Shown here in pieces: positions 1 to 10,852 of a stretch of DNA of 64,000 nt (position 1 is the first letter of the stretch; the number at the start of each line of letters is the position of its first letter). The notes under the pieces are model-generated. The model searched no databases. It was not told the origin of the DNA and saw only the letters and a list, made by a program, of their open reading frames with translations. This DNA is from Mercenaria mercenaria. Lineage: Eukaryota; Mollusca; Bivalvia; Venerida; Veneridae. The position numbers and the translations under genes are program-made. The stretch spans positions 1-64,000 of the forward strand of contig NW_026461827.1 of the NCBI RefSeq assembly GCF_021730395.1, given 5' to 3'.

Positions 1-280
1 AGAAGTTATTATAAATGATATTTGTAAAACAGTTTGCAGATACCTGTCAAAACAAAGGTCATCCAAATATTCTCCAATTGATATTTTGTTCCGAAATGGC
101 CCAAACTTATTAGAAATGGAACGTTTCGAGTAATTTATCTCTGAAGGCAACAGAAAAGTCATTACGACTCGTATTGATTGGCACTTACTTTAAATTTCTA
201 AATATAGTTTATCAAATTTACGCTATCAATAGGTTTATAAAACTTTAAAGATATTAACGGAGTTATCTATGGACATTATT
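1..280. other. AT-rich sequence, nothing recognised
   Basis: I see no coding, RNA or repeat structure here. It is the left flank of the TIR element that begins at about 281. Confidence 0.5.
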
Positions 281-769
281 TGCCGGTGTAATGAAGTATT
301 TAGACCCCCATAGAATAACGTTCCCCCGGTCATTATTCTATAGAAAATGTGACTCCTTTCCTGTAAAATATTGACTCCCCTTATAAAAAACTGACTCCCT
401 TTGAAAACTCTATAGAATAACGACCCCCGGTGATTATTCTGACCCCTCCAAGTAAAATACTGACTCCCTCAAGATGACTCCCTTCGAATCTCATAGAATA
501 ACGACCCCGGTTATTATTCTATAGAAAAAGTGACTCCTTCCATGTAAAATACTCACTGCCGAAATTACTACATTCGAACTCTCATACAATATCGATTCCC
601 GGACATTATTCTATTTAAAAAAGTTACTCTTTCCGTGTAAAACACCGGCTCCTAAAAAGACTTTCGACGATAATATCTATTAAAAAGTGATCCCCACCAA
701 ACCTAACGGACAATTTTACTAGATCTACAACTCTAATACCCTCCATTGCCAATAGTTAACATTTTGATT

Positions 770-1035
770 GTACTACTACTACTGGTGCCGCTACTTCTAT
801 TGCTATTACTACATGTACTTCTTCTTCTTCTACTACTACTACTACTACTTCTACTACAACTACTACAACTGCTACTACTGATACTACTATACCTGCTTCC
901 ACTAATACGTCTTGTACATGTACCTCTTCTTCTCCTGCTGCTGTTGTTGCTGTCACTTATTCCTCTGCTGCTGCTGCTGCTACTGCAACTGCCACTACCA
1001 CTGCCACTACTACTACTACTACTACTACTACTTTC
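770..1035. repeat. (ACT/CTT/CTG)n triplet microsatellite
   Basis: Long impure runs of ACT, CTT and GCT triplets. They create leucine-rich open frames on one strand and valine-rich ones on the other, which I read as artefacts of the triplet composition. Confidence 0.85.
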
Positions 1036-1317
1036 TATTGTTGCCGCTACCGTACTTTACTGCCACTGCTAAGTATTGCAACTTCTATTAATACTAAGTT
1101 CTATGCTAGCAGTTTCTTGTGCAGTTTTCTTCTGAAGAATTACTTCATACCGAAGTTTGCAGGGATTATTGACACTGGTGTGTTTTGTGAACGTATTGTT
1201 AATTGTTATTTTCCTGAAAAAAAAATGTATACATCAAGATACAGCGTCTAGAAATAGAATCCCTTTTCCCGTTGCGGAATGCTCTGATTTCTGTGTCAAG
1301 TGATGGTACCTGGGGCT

Positions 1318-1392
1318 AATGGTCAAACGGATGGACGGACGGACAAGGGAAAATCTATATGCCCCCTCTCCCGAGTGGGGGCATAAAATGCA
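1318..1392 (-). mobile_element. Pearl-like element fragment, 5' end
   Basis: GGACGGACGGAC is followed by an ATGCCCCC hairpin closing with GGGGGCAT. This is the 5' terminal module of the pearl-like family, in reverse orientation and inside the TIR element. Confidence 0.5.
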
Positions 1393-1623
1393 GCAATTAG
1401 GCCTTAGATACATGAGTTATCACTAAATTTGACCAAATGACCGGGGGTCGTTTTTTTTATGGGAGTCAATATTCTTCGTGAGGTTCAGTTTACTTCATGT
1501 GGGGGAGTCATAGTACTATGATCTGGAGGTCATAATACTATGACCGGGGGGTCACTTTTTCTGTAGAATAATGACCGGGGGGTCATTATTCTATGGGGGT
1601 TGAAATACTACATTACACCGGCA

Positions 1624-2565
1624 GATTTTGCTTTTTGAGGACGTTTACTGAAGATAGCTTGGCACAGAAATAATAATACTAAAAAGAACAACCCAAGACA
1701 GTTGTATGAATACATTATTTTTACTATTAACAATTTTACTACAGCAAGCAATTAGTATCTAATTTCGTTTAAATTAATGGTTGGCAGAAATTTGTCACAG
1801 CTTCACATAAATGTCAATATACAAATACATATGATATAAAGTATATGTTAAAAATGCAGATGTGGAGGCCCTGTGAACAGAGGCCTAATACAGTATACTT
1901 GAAACAAACTTCTTATTACACAACGTTAAGATATACTGGTGGAGGCTGACCTAACCGCCGAACCTGGGATCAGAATTCAACGGAGATCAGGTATACAAAA
2001 ACAAACATACAGAATCAGTGACTACGTTAAACGTTTATATATAACACATACACATTTCACAGTTCTAAAAAACAGACACTGTCATGTCCATACATCAACA
2101 TGTGAAAACTGCCAATATTCCATGTGAAGCTGTAACGACTGAAGAGAAGGAAGGTGTAGGCTGAACTTGAACACATAAGATGTACCTGAAGTTATAAAGA
2201 AAAAGGAGAACACAAGCAAAATAAGGGAAGTGGAGGGTGGGATATTAAACATCAGCAAGTATAAACAATCGAGGATTCCTTCGATAAGAAGCAAAATCAA
2301 CCCTCGCATCTATTTGCAAACGACCTTCTTCTTCCATGTGCAAAACTGAAAGGACCCAAAAGGAGATTAAATCGCAACAAGTATATTAATATACCAACAA
2401 GACATAAGCTAAAAACGGGCCCTTACAACAGGATAAGAGCTCCTTCAGTAACAGGTTTTGAATGGTAATCATTAAAAACACATTAGGTTTAATCGAAGAT
2501 TTTCAAGATAAATGTAAAAGAAAATAAAGAAGTGCTAAATTCTACAAAACATTCAATAAATGTCA
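1624..2565. other. Non-coding sequence, nothing recognised
   Basis: Short open frames exist but have no splice context, codon bias or recognisable motif. Confidence 0.5.
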
Positions 2566-2768
2566 TTAACCTTTAGCCTGCTGGCGGCACGTGGCTTTGC
2601 CTTTGCGACCAGTGCAGACCAAGATCACGTCCGTGCAGGCTGATGATCTACACTGTTCGCTATTCAGTTTGTAAATTTATAGTGAGCACTCCTTCAGATA
2701 ATAAATGGTACTGCCCGAATTGAATGACAGATCAGTCCATTTTAGAAAGTTAGCAGGTTAAAGGTTAA
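2566..2768 (+). mobile_element. MITE family M1, copy 1
   Basis: The element starts TTAACCTTTAGCCTGCTG and ends with the inverse, CAGGTTAAAGGTTAA. The interior holds CTTTGCGACCAGTGCAGA and an imperfect hairpin around GTGCAGGCTGAT. Three related copies lie at about 8616, 13647 and 33545. Confidence 0.75.
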
Positions 2769-3715
2769 AAGGCTACATTTTGTCCACATCAGAATAGATC
2801 TATCATTAAGTGTCAAAAATGATTGATAAATCGAATCAGTCTGTGCATATATAAATCAACCCTTAGTTTGTACATCATGTAGAGTGTTTATCTGGTTGTT
2901 TAATCTGAATTTGAATTCATTGGGTTCATTTCATTACATAAAATTTCTTACTCATAGTGATTGTTAAAATTCAAATATAAAAATGCCGGAACAACTGCGA
3001 CATCATCTAGGGAACGTTCTCCTTGCCTATACGCGGACTTCGTTAAAGCAGCGGTCCGTTATCACTACTCAGCGTTGACGTACCTTTCTTGAGACCACAT
3101 TTTTTAGTCGAAAAATAATTTCTCTCAAAAATACATAGAAAGTAAGTACTCTGATACAAACTTATTGAAGAAATCTTATAGACAACCAGAAGTATTGTGC
3201 AGAAGGTAGTAAACCGTTGCAACGCTTTTGAAATAATGCAGGTAATTTACATTCTTCTTGCATTTTTACGAATATCTAACATTTATTTTCACCTATTTTA
3301 TCATTTTTCAGTATCATATATACCAAAACTAAAATTTGTTCTAATAAACACTGTCAAAACACCTTCTGTCAAAACCGCCTTTTCGGTGTTTGTTAGTGCG
3401 ATCCATTAGAGATCCATTTAAACAACATTTCTTTTTTTCCTTTTTCCGTCAGTAGTGCTTATTAATTTGGGGGGTTATTTATTGTACGCCTTTATTAGAA
3501 CTTTAACTCATTATCACCTACTGGTAATTCGGAAAACCTGGCCAAAACGCCGTCAGGTTTAGCTGCTTGTAAATAATTGGAATATTAAAATATTCTTACC
3601 CTAATTCATTTACTTTAAGAAATGCCAAGTATTCCTAAGACTATGTATCTCTTTCACTCAGTAATTGCTTAGTAAAGCAATTACTTGGTAATGATTAATA
3701 TGTACTGTTTTAAAA
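2769..3715. other. AT-rich non-coding sequence
   Basis: No exon or RNA is recognised. A short palindrome around GTAATTGCTTAGTAAAGC lies at 3661-3690, next to the pearl-like insertion. Confidence 0.45.
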
Positions 3716-4664
3716 ACAAGAGCTGTCGTAGGACAGCAACGCTCGACTATTCAACAGTCTTGTCAATTGAATGAATACAAAAGTTGAAAAAGGGGCATAA
3801 TTTTGTAAAAATGGGAAACAGGCTTATGGAACCTGCACAGTGTTTATCAGCTCATGACAGTGGACAAGTGTGTGAAGTTTCAATCCATTCCCATTAGTGG
3901 GTACTGAGATACCAGCTTACATAAAAGAATTTATTAATTATAACCAAAAACTGCTAAGTTGTAAAAGGGGGAAAATGCAAAGTAGAGTTACCGAACCTTT
4001 GCACTGCATGTCTTATCATGACTGTGAACAAGTGTGTGAAGTTTCAATCCATTCCCGTTAGTGGATACTGAGATACCAGCTCACATACAAAATCCTAACC
4101 AACAACTTCTAAGTCGAAAAAGGAGAATAATTCTGAAAAAATGCAAAGTAGAGTTATGGGACCTGCGTAGTGCATGTCAGAGCATGACAGTAAACAAATG
4201 TGTGAAGTTTCAATTTATTCCAATTAGTGGATACTGAGATACCAGCTTACACACAAAAACTTAACCAAAAACTGCTAAGTCGAAAAGGGGCATGCTTTTG
4301 AAAAAATGCAAAGTAGAGTTATGGGACCTGCACAGTGCATGTCAAATCATGACAGTGAACAAGTGTGTGAAGTTTCAATTCATTCCCATTAGTTGGTACT
4401 GAGATACCAGCTTACATACAAAACCTTAACCAAACATTTCTAAGTCGAAAAAGGGGCATAATTTTGTAAAAAAGCAACATAGAGTTATGGAGCCTGTACA
4501 GTGTAAGTCAGTTTATCACAGTAAACAAGTGTGTGAAGTTTCAATCCATTCCCATTAGTGGTTACTGAGATACATACAAAAACTTAACCAATTCGGGACG
4601 CCGACGCCGACGCCGACGCATGGGTGAATCCAATAGCTCTACTGTTCTTTGAATAGTCGAGCTA
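3716..4664 (-). mobile_element. Pearl-like element P1 with about five tandem units
   Basis: In minus orientation a 5' hairpin (GACTATTC...GAATAGTC) lies at 4640-4664, followed by a GTCGGC-rich spacer near 4600. About five units of roughly 165 bp follow, each containing GTGTGTGAAGTTTCAAT and ACTGAGATACCAGC. The element ends GACAGCTCTTGT at 3716. The layout matches bivalve pearl elements, a Helitron/Helentron-related non-autonomous type. There is no transposase frame. Confidence 0.7.
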
Positions 4665-4924
4665 AAACTACATTGTATATCGTCTACTAAGTTTTTACTA
4701 ACAATTTGTTTTCCTAAGTAATTAACTAGTAACGTATAAGTTAGCAGTACTTTCTGAATTACTTACATTTCTGACAATTTTTGTTTTCGAAAAGTAAAGA
4801 AATACTTGAGTAATACTTAGTAAAAAAGTTTTCTTCAGTGCATAAATTGCTTGTTTTTTCTTAACTAGATATTCTGAAAAATGTTATTTGAACAAAAAAA
4901 GAATACCATTTGACGTATCAAATA

Positions 4925-5245
4925 CAGTGGAACTCCTCTAAACCAAATAACCTCCAGACCACAGTAAAAGTTTGGTTTTGTCAGTGGAATGTGTGGTACA
5001 TTACATATGCAACCAAATAGAGTAAATTCTGGTAATTATGATAAAAGGAAAGTGCCAACAGTTCTGACTGCATTTCAAATGGCTGTATTTATAAACAGAA
5101 GTTTGGTCTGGAAAAATAGTTCAGTTTCTCAGTAAAGAGTTCCAGTTTACAGAGCTATTTTACTAATGAAATAAGAAGGCCAATTTTGGGCCCACAAAAT
5201 TCATTCAGTTTAAGCAGGTGTTCCCGGTTTAGGGCGGTTTCACTG
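4925..5245. mobile_element. Tc1/mariner-type MITE
   Basis: The left end is CAGTGGAACTCCTCTAAACC and the right end is GGTTTAGGGCGGTTTCACTG. Each is flanked by TA (4923-4924 and 5246-5247). At 321 bp with no frame, this is a non-autonomous mariner or pogo-like element. Confidence 0.8.
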
Positions 5246-5516
5246 TATTAATTTTCATTACGAGAAATAAAAGTCTGTTAATGCAAAAATACATTTTAAC
5301 AGTGACAGTAAAAAAGTAGGTCCATATTTAAAAAAAATAAATTCAAACAACACCAAGTCATAAAAAGAAAGAGTTGTTTCACATAATTGAACAGCGTATA
5401 AAACATTATAGGATAGTCAATTTACTGATATATTTGTTGAATTCCATAAAAGGACTTGATAAAGTGGCCACACTTTTGGAATGTTTAGCGCATTTAAAAA
5501 CTCATCATTCAATTTT
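5246..5516. other. AT-rich spacer
   Basis: Nothing is recognised between the mariner-type MITE and the next pearl-like element. Confidence 0.45.
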
Positions 5517-6568
5517 TAATCCCCCGCCGTGGCGGAGGGATTATAGGAATGGTCTGCGTCCGTCCGTCCTTCCGTCCGTCTTTCCGTCCGTCCTTCCGTC
5601 CGTAACAAAATCGTGTCCGGTCCATATCTTCTAAACCCCTTGAAGGATTTTCATGAAACTTGGGTCAAATGATCACCTCATCAAGATGATGTGCAGAACC
5701 CATGAGACAGCCTTGTCGGTTCAAGGTCAAGGTCACAACTCAAGGTCAAAGGTTTGAGCCTGCCATTTTGTGTCCGCTCTATATCTCTTAAACCCCTTGA
5801 AGGAATTTTATAAAACTTGGGTCAAATGTTCACCTCATCAAGACGATGTGCAGAACCCATGAGTCAGTCATGCCGGCTGAAGGTCAAGGTCACAACTTAG
5901 GGTCAAAGGTTGAACCTTCCATTTTGTGTCCGCTCTATATCTCCTAAACCCCTTGAAGGATTTTCATCAAACTTGGGTCAAACGATCACCTTATCAAGGC
6001 GATGTGCAGAACTTATAAGTCAGCCATGTCGGCTCAAGGTCAAGGTCACAACTGAAGGTCAAAGGTTTGAGCCTTCCATTTCGTGTCCGCTCTATATCTC
6101 CTAAACCCCTTGAAGGAATTTTATAAAACTTGGGTCAAATGATTACCTCATCAGAACGATGTGCAGAAATTATGCGTCAACCATGCCAGCTCAAGGTCAA
6201 GGTCACAACTAAGGATCGAAGGTTTGAGCCTTCCATTTGGTGTCCACTCTGTATCTCCTTAACCCCTTGAAGGATTTTCATCAAACTTGGGTCAAATGAT
6301 CACCTCATCAAGAACTCATGAGTCAGCCATGTCAACTGAAGGTCAAGGTCAAACTGAAGGTCAAACGTTTCAGCTCTGTATCTCCTAAACCCCTTGAAGG
6401 ATTTTCATGAAACTTTGGTCAAATGATCACCTCATCAAGACGTTGTGCAGAATTCATGAGTCAGCCATGTCAGTTCAAGGTCAAGGTCACAGCTAAAATC
6501 AAAGGTTTTACCCTTTCACTATCCATAGCAGTGGCGGGGGATTTAGCTGTCTTTCAGACTGCCTTGTT
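5517..6568 (+). mobile_element. Pearl-like element P2 with about six tandem units
   Basis: A 5' hairpin (ATCCCCCGCC with GGCGGAGGGAT) lies at 5519-5545, followed by a GTCCGTCC-rich stretch to about 5600. Six units of about 157 bp follow, each with CTAAACCCCTTGAAGGA, AACTTGGGTCAAATGATCAC and TCAAGGTCAAGGTCAC. A second GGCGGGGGAT is at 6533 and the end is TGCCTTGTT. There is no transposase. Each unit carries nuclear-receptor-like half-sites. Confidence 0.75.
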
Positions 6569-7102
6569 CAAAACACTGTTACATATCTTCGTTTTGATAG
6601 ATTAGTAATAATGCTCCAGTGCCGAAATTTTACATAACTAGGTTTAAAAAGTTTTCAGCAATCATTATTGTTTACAAATGGCATTCGCTTTGGAAGGGGG
6701 GTGGGGGGACAACATTTTGAGAATATCTTAAATATTCCCTAAATTGTGTTTTTAAAGTCATAATTGTCATCAAAGACAAAGTCATTTACACTAAATTAAA
6801 TACAACTTATTGCAGCGAGTTAACATAAACGGTAAAACCGTTCTTGTTTTAGGACTATATGGATACATTACATTATTACATACACGTTTCATTTTCCCGT
6901 TAAGTTACAATGGTACCAGAAACTTCAATATTTTTCCATTCACTGACGCCTGAATTTCATATCGAGTGCGTGACGTAATTTAATGTGTGTCGTTGCATTA
7001 ATTCTTCTGTTTAGTTCAGTATTGTCAATCTTATTCAGGATATTGAACAAATTCGTAATATTTACATAAAATTTATACGTGTAGATGTGTATGTAACAAA
7101 AA
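6569..7102. other. Non-coding sequence, nothing recognised
   Basis: It contains a G-rich run near 6700 and is otherwise AT-rich without coding signal. Confidence 0.45.
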
Positions 7103-7225
7103 GGTTATTATCTTTGCATCGGGAAATATGCACTCGTTCTTTAGCGGAAGAATATTGCGCTCCTTAAGTCACGCAATATTTCCTCTGCGGAACTCGTGCA
7201 TTTTCCCGATACAAAGCTAATAACC
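7103..7225. mobile_element. Hairpin MITE, family H1, copy 1
   Basis: GGTTATTATCTTTGCATCGG at the left pairs imperfectly with CCCGATACAAAGCTAATAACC at the right. The palindrome continues through TATGCACTCGTTC and GAACTCGTGCAT to a centre near AATATTGCG. A second copy lies at 14973-15098. Confidence 0.7.
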
Positions 7226-7470
7226 AATAAATATATAATGGACAAAAATGATAAAGAATTACGTTTGATATGATTTAAACAACAATACACTCAACAAAAT
7301 TCCTAATCGGTCAGTTTTTATTGTATTACTATTTTGTAAATAATGCAAGTACTTACACGAAATTTCACATATCGACATTTAAATAGGTACTGCAGCTAAT
7401 TATTGATTTATTTTTGACCGACTCACCGCCAAAGTAACCGCTTTAGGCGTTTTGGCCAATTTAGCATATT

Positions 7471-7686
7471 TTGCACGTGCATGTCATGTGCATCAATATG
7501 CACGTGTTAATGAACACTTTTGGCATTACTGACGAAAGTCCTACTAGAAAAACACATATCATCGTGAAATTGACACAAGAGCAACGCGCCCGGGCTGTCG
7601 AAATTATAAAACAAAATTCAAAATCGGTCACTTCAATGAATTGTACTTTGGTTAAATTTCGACAAAAGAGCGCGGATGGTAGATAA
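7471..7686 (+). pseudogene. Tc1-like transposase N-terminus, left arm
   Basis: The open frame contains TRKTHIIVKLTQEQRARAVE, which resembles the first helix-turn-helix segment of Tc1-family transposases. It runs out of similarity after about 50 residues and lacks the rest of the domain and the DDE catalytic core. It is a relic in the left arm of the inverted element and is not expected to be functional. Confidence 0.55.
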
Positions 7687-7763
7687 CCAACGAGTGAAGG
7701 TTCTTGTAAACGGAAATAAGGTTACAAATGGAAATAACCATCAAAGTAACAGTTACAAACAAA

Positions 7764-7967
7764 TTACATCAAAATTCTATTGAAATTGTAAAAATAATTA
7801 CACACGTGTCGTACATGTGTCCCATCTAGCAACATTCCGACAGCTCGATCCACTTGCTCTTGTGTCAATTTCACCATAATATGTGTTTTTCTAGTTGGAC
7901 TTTCGTAAATAATGCCAAAATAGTAAACGAACACGTGCATGTTGGTGCACATGCACTGCACGTGCAA
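7764..7967 (-). pseudogene. Tc1-like transposase N-terminus, right arm
   Basis: This is the mirror copy of the left-arm relic. It reads KLTQEQVDRAVGMLLDGTHV, closer to the Tc1-family pattern (RAVGML..G..xRHV) than the left arm. It is truncated after the first helix-turn-helix, with no catalytic domain. Confidence 0.6.
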
Positions 7968-8152
7968 AATATCTAATATTAGGCAAAACGCCTAATGCGG
8001 TTACTTTGGCCATGAGTCGCCAAAAATAAATTAATAATTATCTGCAGTAACTATTCAAATGTTGGCATGTGAAAGTTCGTGTAAATACATGCATTATTGA
8101 CAATATAGTAATACAAATATAAACTGACCGATTAGGAATTTTGTTGAGTGTA

Positions 8153-8615
8153 GTTGCAACAGAAAGCGTACCTTGTAGTTTTTCTATATTATATTTCGTT
8201 TAATTTATATTTACTGGCTTAAAAGTAATCATGAATATGCAACCTTTTACTCCGATCCCTATCCTTTAGGGCAGCGACTCATCACATCTGCACAATAAAT
8301 TTGTAAAACATCAATGTAAAAGTCTAGTCGATAACATGTGGTATCTTACATAATAAAATAATGTTTTCAAAAAAGGATTAAAAATTACAGAGCACACATT
8401 TTTTCTGCAATATTACACAACTAAGAGCCTATGTGAAATAAAACTTTTATTGCTTATTTTTACAATACAAAATCAATGCAAACTGTTTTCCTTCTATTTT
8501 CATTGATAATATGTTTGTAAATTTCTGGTTTTCTGGTTGTGTCTGTCCTGAAACATAAAGAAATATTGAACAGATATTAATACTCCTTTGACGAAAGCAT
8601 ATTCATCTTTTTCCT
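8153..8615. other. Non-coding sequence, nothing recognised
   Basis: AT-rich, with no exon or repeat module seen. Confidence 0.45.
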
Positions 8616-8781
8616 TTAACCTTTAGCCTGCTGCCGGAAGTTGATTTTGCCTTTGCGACCAGTGCAGTCCGGGTCTGCACTGTTTGCTATTAAGTCGGTA
8701 TATTTTCAGTGAACATCCCTTCGAATAATAAATAATACTGCACAAATTGAAATATAGACCATTTAGCAGGGTAAAGGTTAA
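8616..8781 (+). mobile_element. MITE family M1, copy 2
   Basis: It begins TTAACCTTTAGCCTGCTG and ends GCAGGGTAAAGGTTAA, with the shared internal TTTGCGACCAGTGCAG block. It is shorter than copy 1 because part of the central hairpin is missing. Confidence 0.75.
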
Positions 8782-10002
8782 TGTCTCCTAACATTGCTTG
8801 CGGGGAGAAAGTAGAACAGAGTAAGAGTTATTTACTAACTCTAATTTGCGAGATATGTAACTCGAAATCAACACTTAGTATGTCGAAATTTAATCTGGAG
8901 TAACTCCAAGATTAGTTGCACATGTATGAAGACCACGGAAATTTTAAATACATGTCCATCTCAAAGTTAAACTACATAGAGGTTTGTCTTTTGTCGCTTT
9001 TGTCGGCTAAATCAGTATCAAGCTGAAACGCATATATTATCGAAATCATTATTTAAGTGATTTATCACATTTATTCATTTGATACAACAGCTTAAACAAA
9101 ATCATATTTATTTTGCAAAAATAATATATGCGTTTGGGTATGCGAAAACTTACCAGACAAATCTCCTTGTAGTTAAATTTCGGGACGTTTTGACCCTTGC
9201 TCAAGTTTCTGCAAGCTACAAATACCATATTATATAAAATGCAGATTTATGTTTCAACATTATTTTCTGTCTCAAATTCAATAAAATTTCGTCCAAGCTC
9301 AGGTATTTAGGAGAAGTACGTAGCCATGCCAAACTAACACATTAACATATTAACAGTCGTTAAAATTTTGCAAATAAGGAAGTACTTTACCTCAAGTAAG
9401 ATTTTATCTAACGCAGCTGGAACTATCTGGCTTCTTAGTCGAAATTTCGATTTTGAATCAGATTTCTCGAATTTTCGAGTTAGGAAGACGAAATTTTGAG
9501 TAAGTATCTCAAAATATTGAATTGATAGATAACAGAAAACTGGCATTAATACTCGTCTGTTCATTTAACTAAAGAAGTATTAGCTCTTTGATTTAACATT
9601 GTTGTGTTCGATATTGTAAAAACGTAGTTAGTTGGTTCTATTGACAATCAATAGTCAATACTATAATGCACAAAATGTTTGGACACAATGTGTTGTATTT
9701 ACAAAATTCCTTTAATTTTGTCACTAATACCGAAATAGCTCATAGTATTGTTGATACTTTACCTGCGAACAGGTTTGAGTACCCTCAAAAGCACTATTCG
9801 TTTTTAATTTAGAAAACGTGTTTTGCAAACATGAGACCATTTCTTACTGTTATAACAAAATCTAATTTTATCAGATTCATTCATGAGTTGTATTCAAATG
9901 ACATTGTGCAGCCTAGGGAACAAGGTTGGACATACTATCTTTAGATCAACTATGTAAAGTTGATGCTTATATGATATTAACTACTTTTATGTATATACCG
10001 TA
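8782..10002. other. Non-coding 3' flank of the avidin-like gene
   Basis: AT-rich sequence without recognised exons or repeat modules. The 3' UTR and polyadenylation site of the minus-strand avidin-like gene should lie at its right end, but I cannot place them. Confidence 0.4.
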
Positions 10003-10397
10003 TTAACACAAGCTGACAAAGTCATCATGGTTGATAGTTGTTGTCTGCCAAGAGTCTGCCAATGGATGCCAATGGGTAAGTACCCAGTGGGTCCGAATTA
10101 TATGCTCATGTGCATAATGTATACCCGACCAAGCACACGTTGAGTTGGAATTTCCCAAAACCTTGTTGTTGTAAGTAACAACCCATCCCATAACACAGTC
10201 AGCTCCATTTGGACCAGACATTGTGTACTTTCCGGTTAAGTTGTAGTAATCATCTGCAACTCCAACTGCTGTATTGTAACGACCATTGAGATGACCATCT
10301 TTACACGTGAATTCCATGACAGATTTCAACTGGTTTGTCCATAACCCAGCTATACCGCAGTGGTTTTCATTCAAAGCTAGTATTTCGGCGCACCTTG
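10003..10397 (-). CDS. Avidin-like biotin-binding protein, main exon
   Basis: This exon encodes residues 36-166 of a predicted 166-aa secreted avidin-family protein. The family folds as an eight-stranded beta barrel that binds biotin, usually as a tetramer. The sequence shows GLWTNQLKS (residues 53-61), which covers the Asn and Ser biotin contacts of strand 1. GRYNTAV (74-80) supplies the Tyr and Thr contacts. MGWVVTYNN (105-113), STCAWSG (121-127), THWVLT (138-143), DSWQTTT (150-156) and NHDDF (158-162) match the later strands in order. Trp140, Trp152 and Asp160 align with streptavidin Trp108, Trp120 and Asp128. Tyr111 replaces Trp79 and Cys123 replaces Thr90, so affinity may differ. The splice acceptor TATTACAG precedes the exon and joins in phase with the signal-peptide exon. 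The stop codon is at 10003-10005. Confidence 0.85.
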
Positions 10398-10737
10398 CTG
10401 TAATACGTAAATGCGGAGTGCAAAATGAAATACTGTAAAATAGGCGCAAATAAATATGTTTATAACATGAATTGTCCTCAGCAAATTTTAACAACTACGA
10501 CTTAAATGCAATTTTTAATTAACCTCACACCGTTACAATAACGGGTGATATGGCGACTTTCCAATTTTTGATGGTGGAGGAAGACACCAGGTGGCGCTCT
10601 GTGCATCATTTCAGGCACGGAAAGAACCGTTTACAATAAAACATAAAAGTAATATTGCAGTATGAATTGCAAGAAATCTAGTTTTACAAAAAAAAAAAAA
10701 AAAAAAAAACTTAGCTGTTGGATGTTATAGGAGAAAC
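10398..10737 (-). other. Intron of the avidin-like gene
   Basis: A 340-bp GT-AG intron (GTTTCT...TTACAG), inferred from the phase-1 match between the signal-peptide exon and the barrel exon. It contains a SINE fragment and a poly-A/T run of about 22 at 10688-10709. Confidence 0.7.
10530..10622 (-). mobile_element. SINE body fragment in avidin intron
   Basis: In minus orientation it matches the body of the SINEs at 29820 and 44968 (GGTATTTCTCCACC-type block, here GTGGAGGAAGACACCAGGTG on the plus strand). The tRNA head is missing. Confidence 0.6.
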
Positions 10738-10852
10738 CTGTATTACTTTCGTATCCATTTTTCACTGGATCAATAAGTCTTTTCTGGTATTTTCCTGCGA
10801 ATACAACTGTTGACATAGTGAGGAAAATGCAAACAACCTTCATTTTGGAACG
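10738..10852 (-). CDS. Avidin-like protein, signal-peptide exon
   Basis: The start codon is at 10841-10843. The exon encodes MKVVCIFLTMSTVVFA, a good signal peptide, followed by 19 residues (GKYQKRLIDPVKNGYESNT) before a GT donor. The coding part is 10738-10843. The splice acceptor CCTATTTTCAG sits 9 bases upstream of the ATG, so an untranslated 5' exon probably lies further up (to the right). Joining this exon to the next gives an uninterrupted 166-aa frame in phase 1, longer than chicken avidin (152 aa with signal) because of an N-terminal extension. No promoter element is convincing in the AT-rich flank at 10900-11300. Confidence 0.75.

Larger units (their letters stand above)
281..1623. 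mobile_element. TIR-bounded non-autonomous element with triplet core
   Basis: The left end starts TGCCGGTGTAATG and the right end reads CATTACACCGGCA, its reverse complement. The symmetry continues inward through blocks with CCCCCATAGAATAA and GACCGGGGGTCATTATTC. About six degenerate copies of that block lie at 290-620 and three inverted copies at 1440-1600. The centre holds a triplet microsatellite. No transposase reading frame is present, so this is a non-autonomous or foldback-type DNA element. No clear target duplication is seen and the superfamily is unknown. Confidence 0.65.
7288..8150. mobile_element. Tc1-derived inverted element made of two 5' ends
   Basis: Both ends carry CACTCAACAAAATTCCTAAT as inverted repeats, flanked by TA (7286-7287 and 8151-8152). 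The arms extend about 310 bp. Each arm contains the start of the same coding region: the left arm on the plus strand near 7530-7620 reads SPTRKTHIIVKLTQEQ, and the right arm on the minus strand near 7830-7920 reads SPTRKTHIMVKLTQEQ. KLTQEQxxRAV is the usual beginning of a Tc1-like transposase DNA-binding domain. The catalytic domain is absent. The element is two transposon 5' ends facing each other, a typical way for MITEs to arise. Confidence 0.75.

Noticed and set aside
746-1072. Leucine-rich and valine-rich open frames
   Set aside because: They are translations of a triplet microsatellite, with no start context or splice sites.
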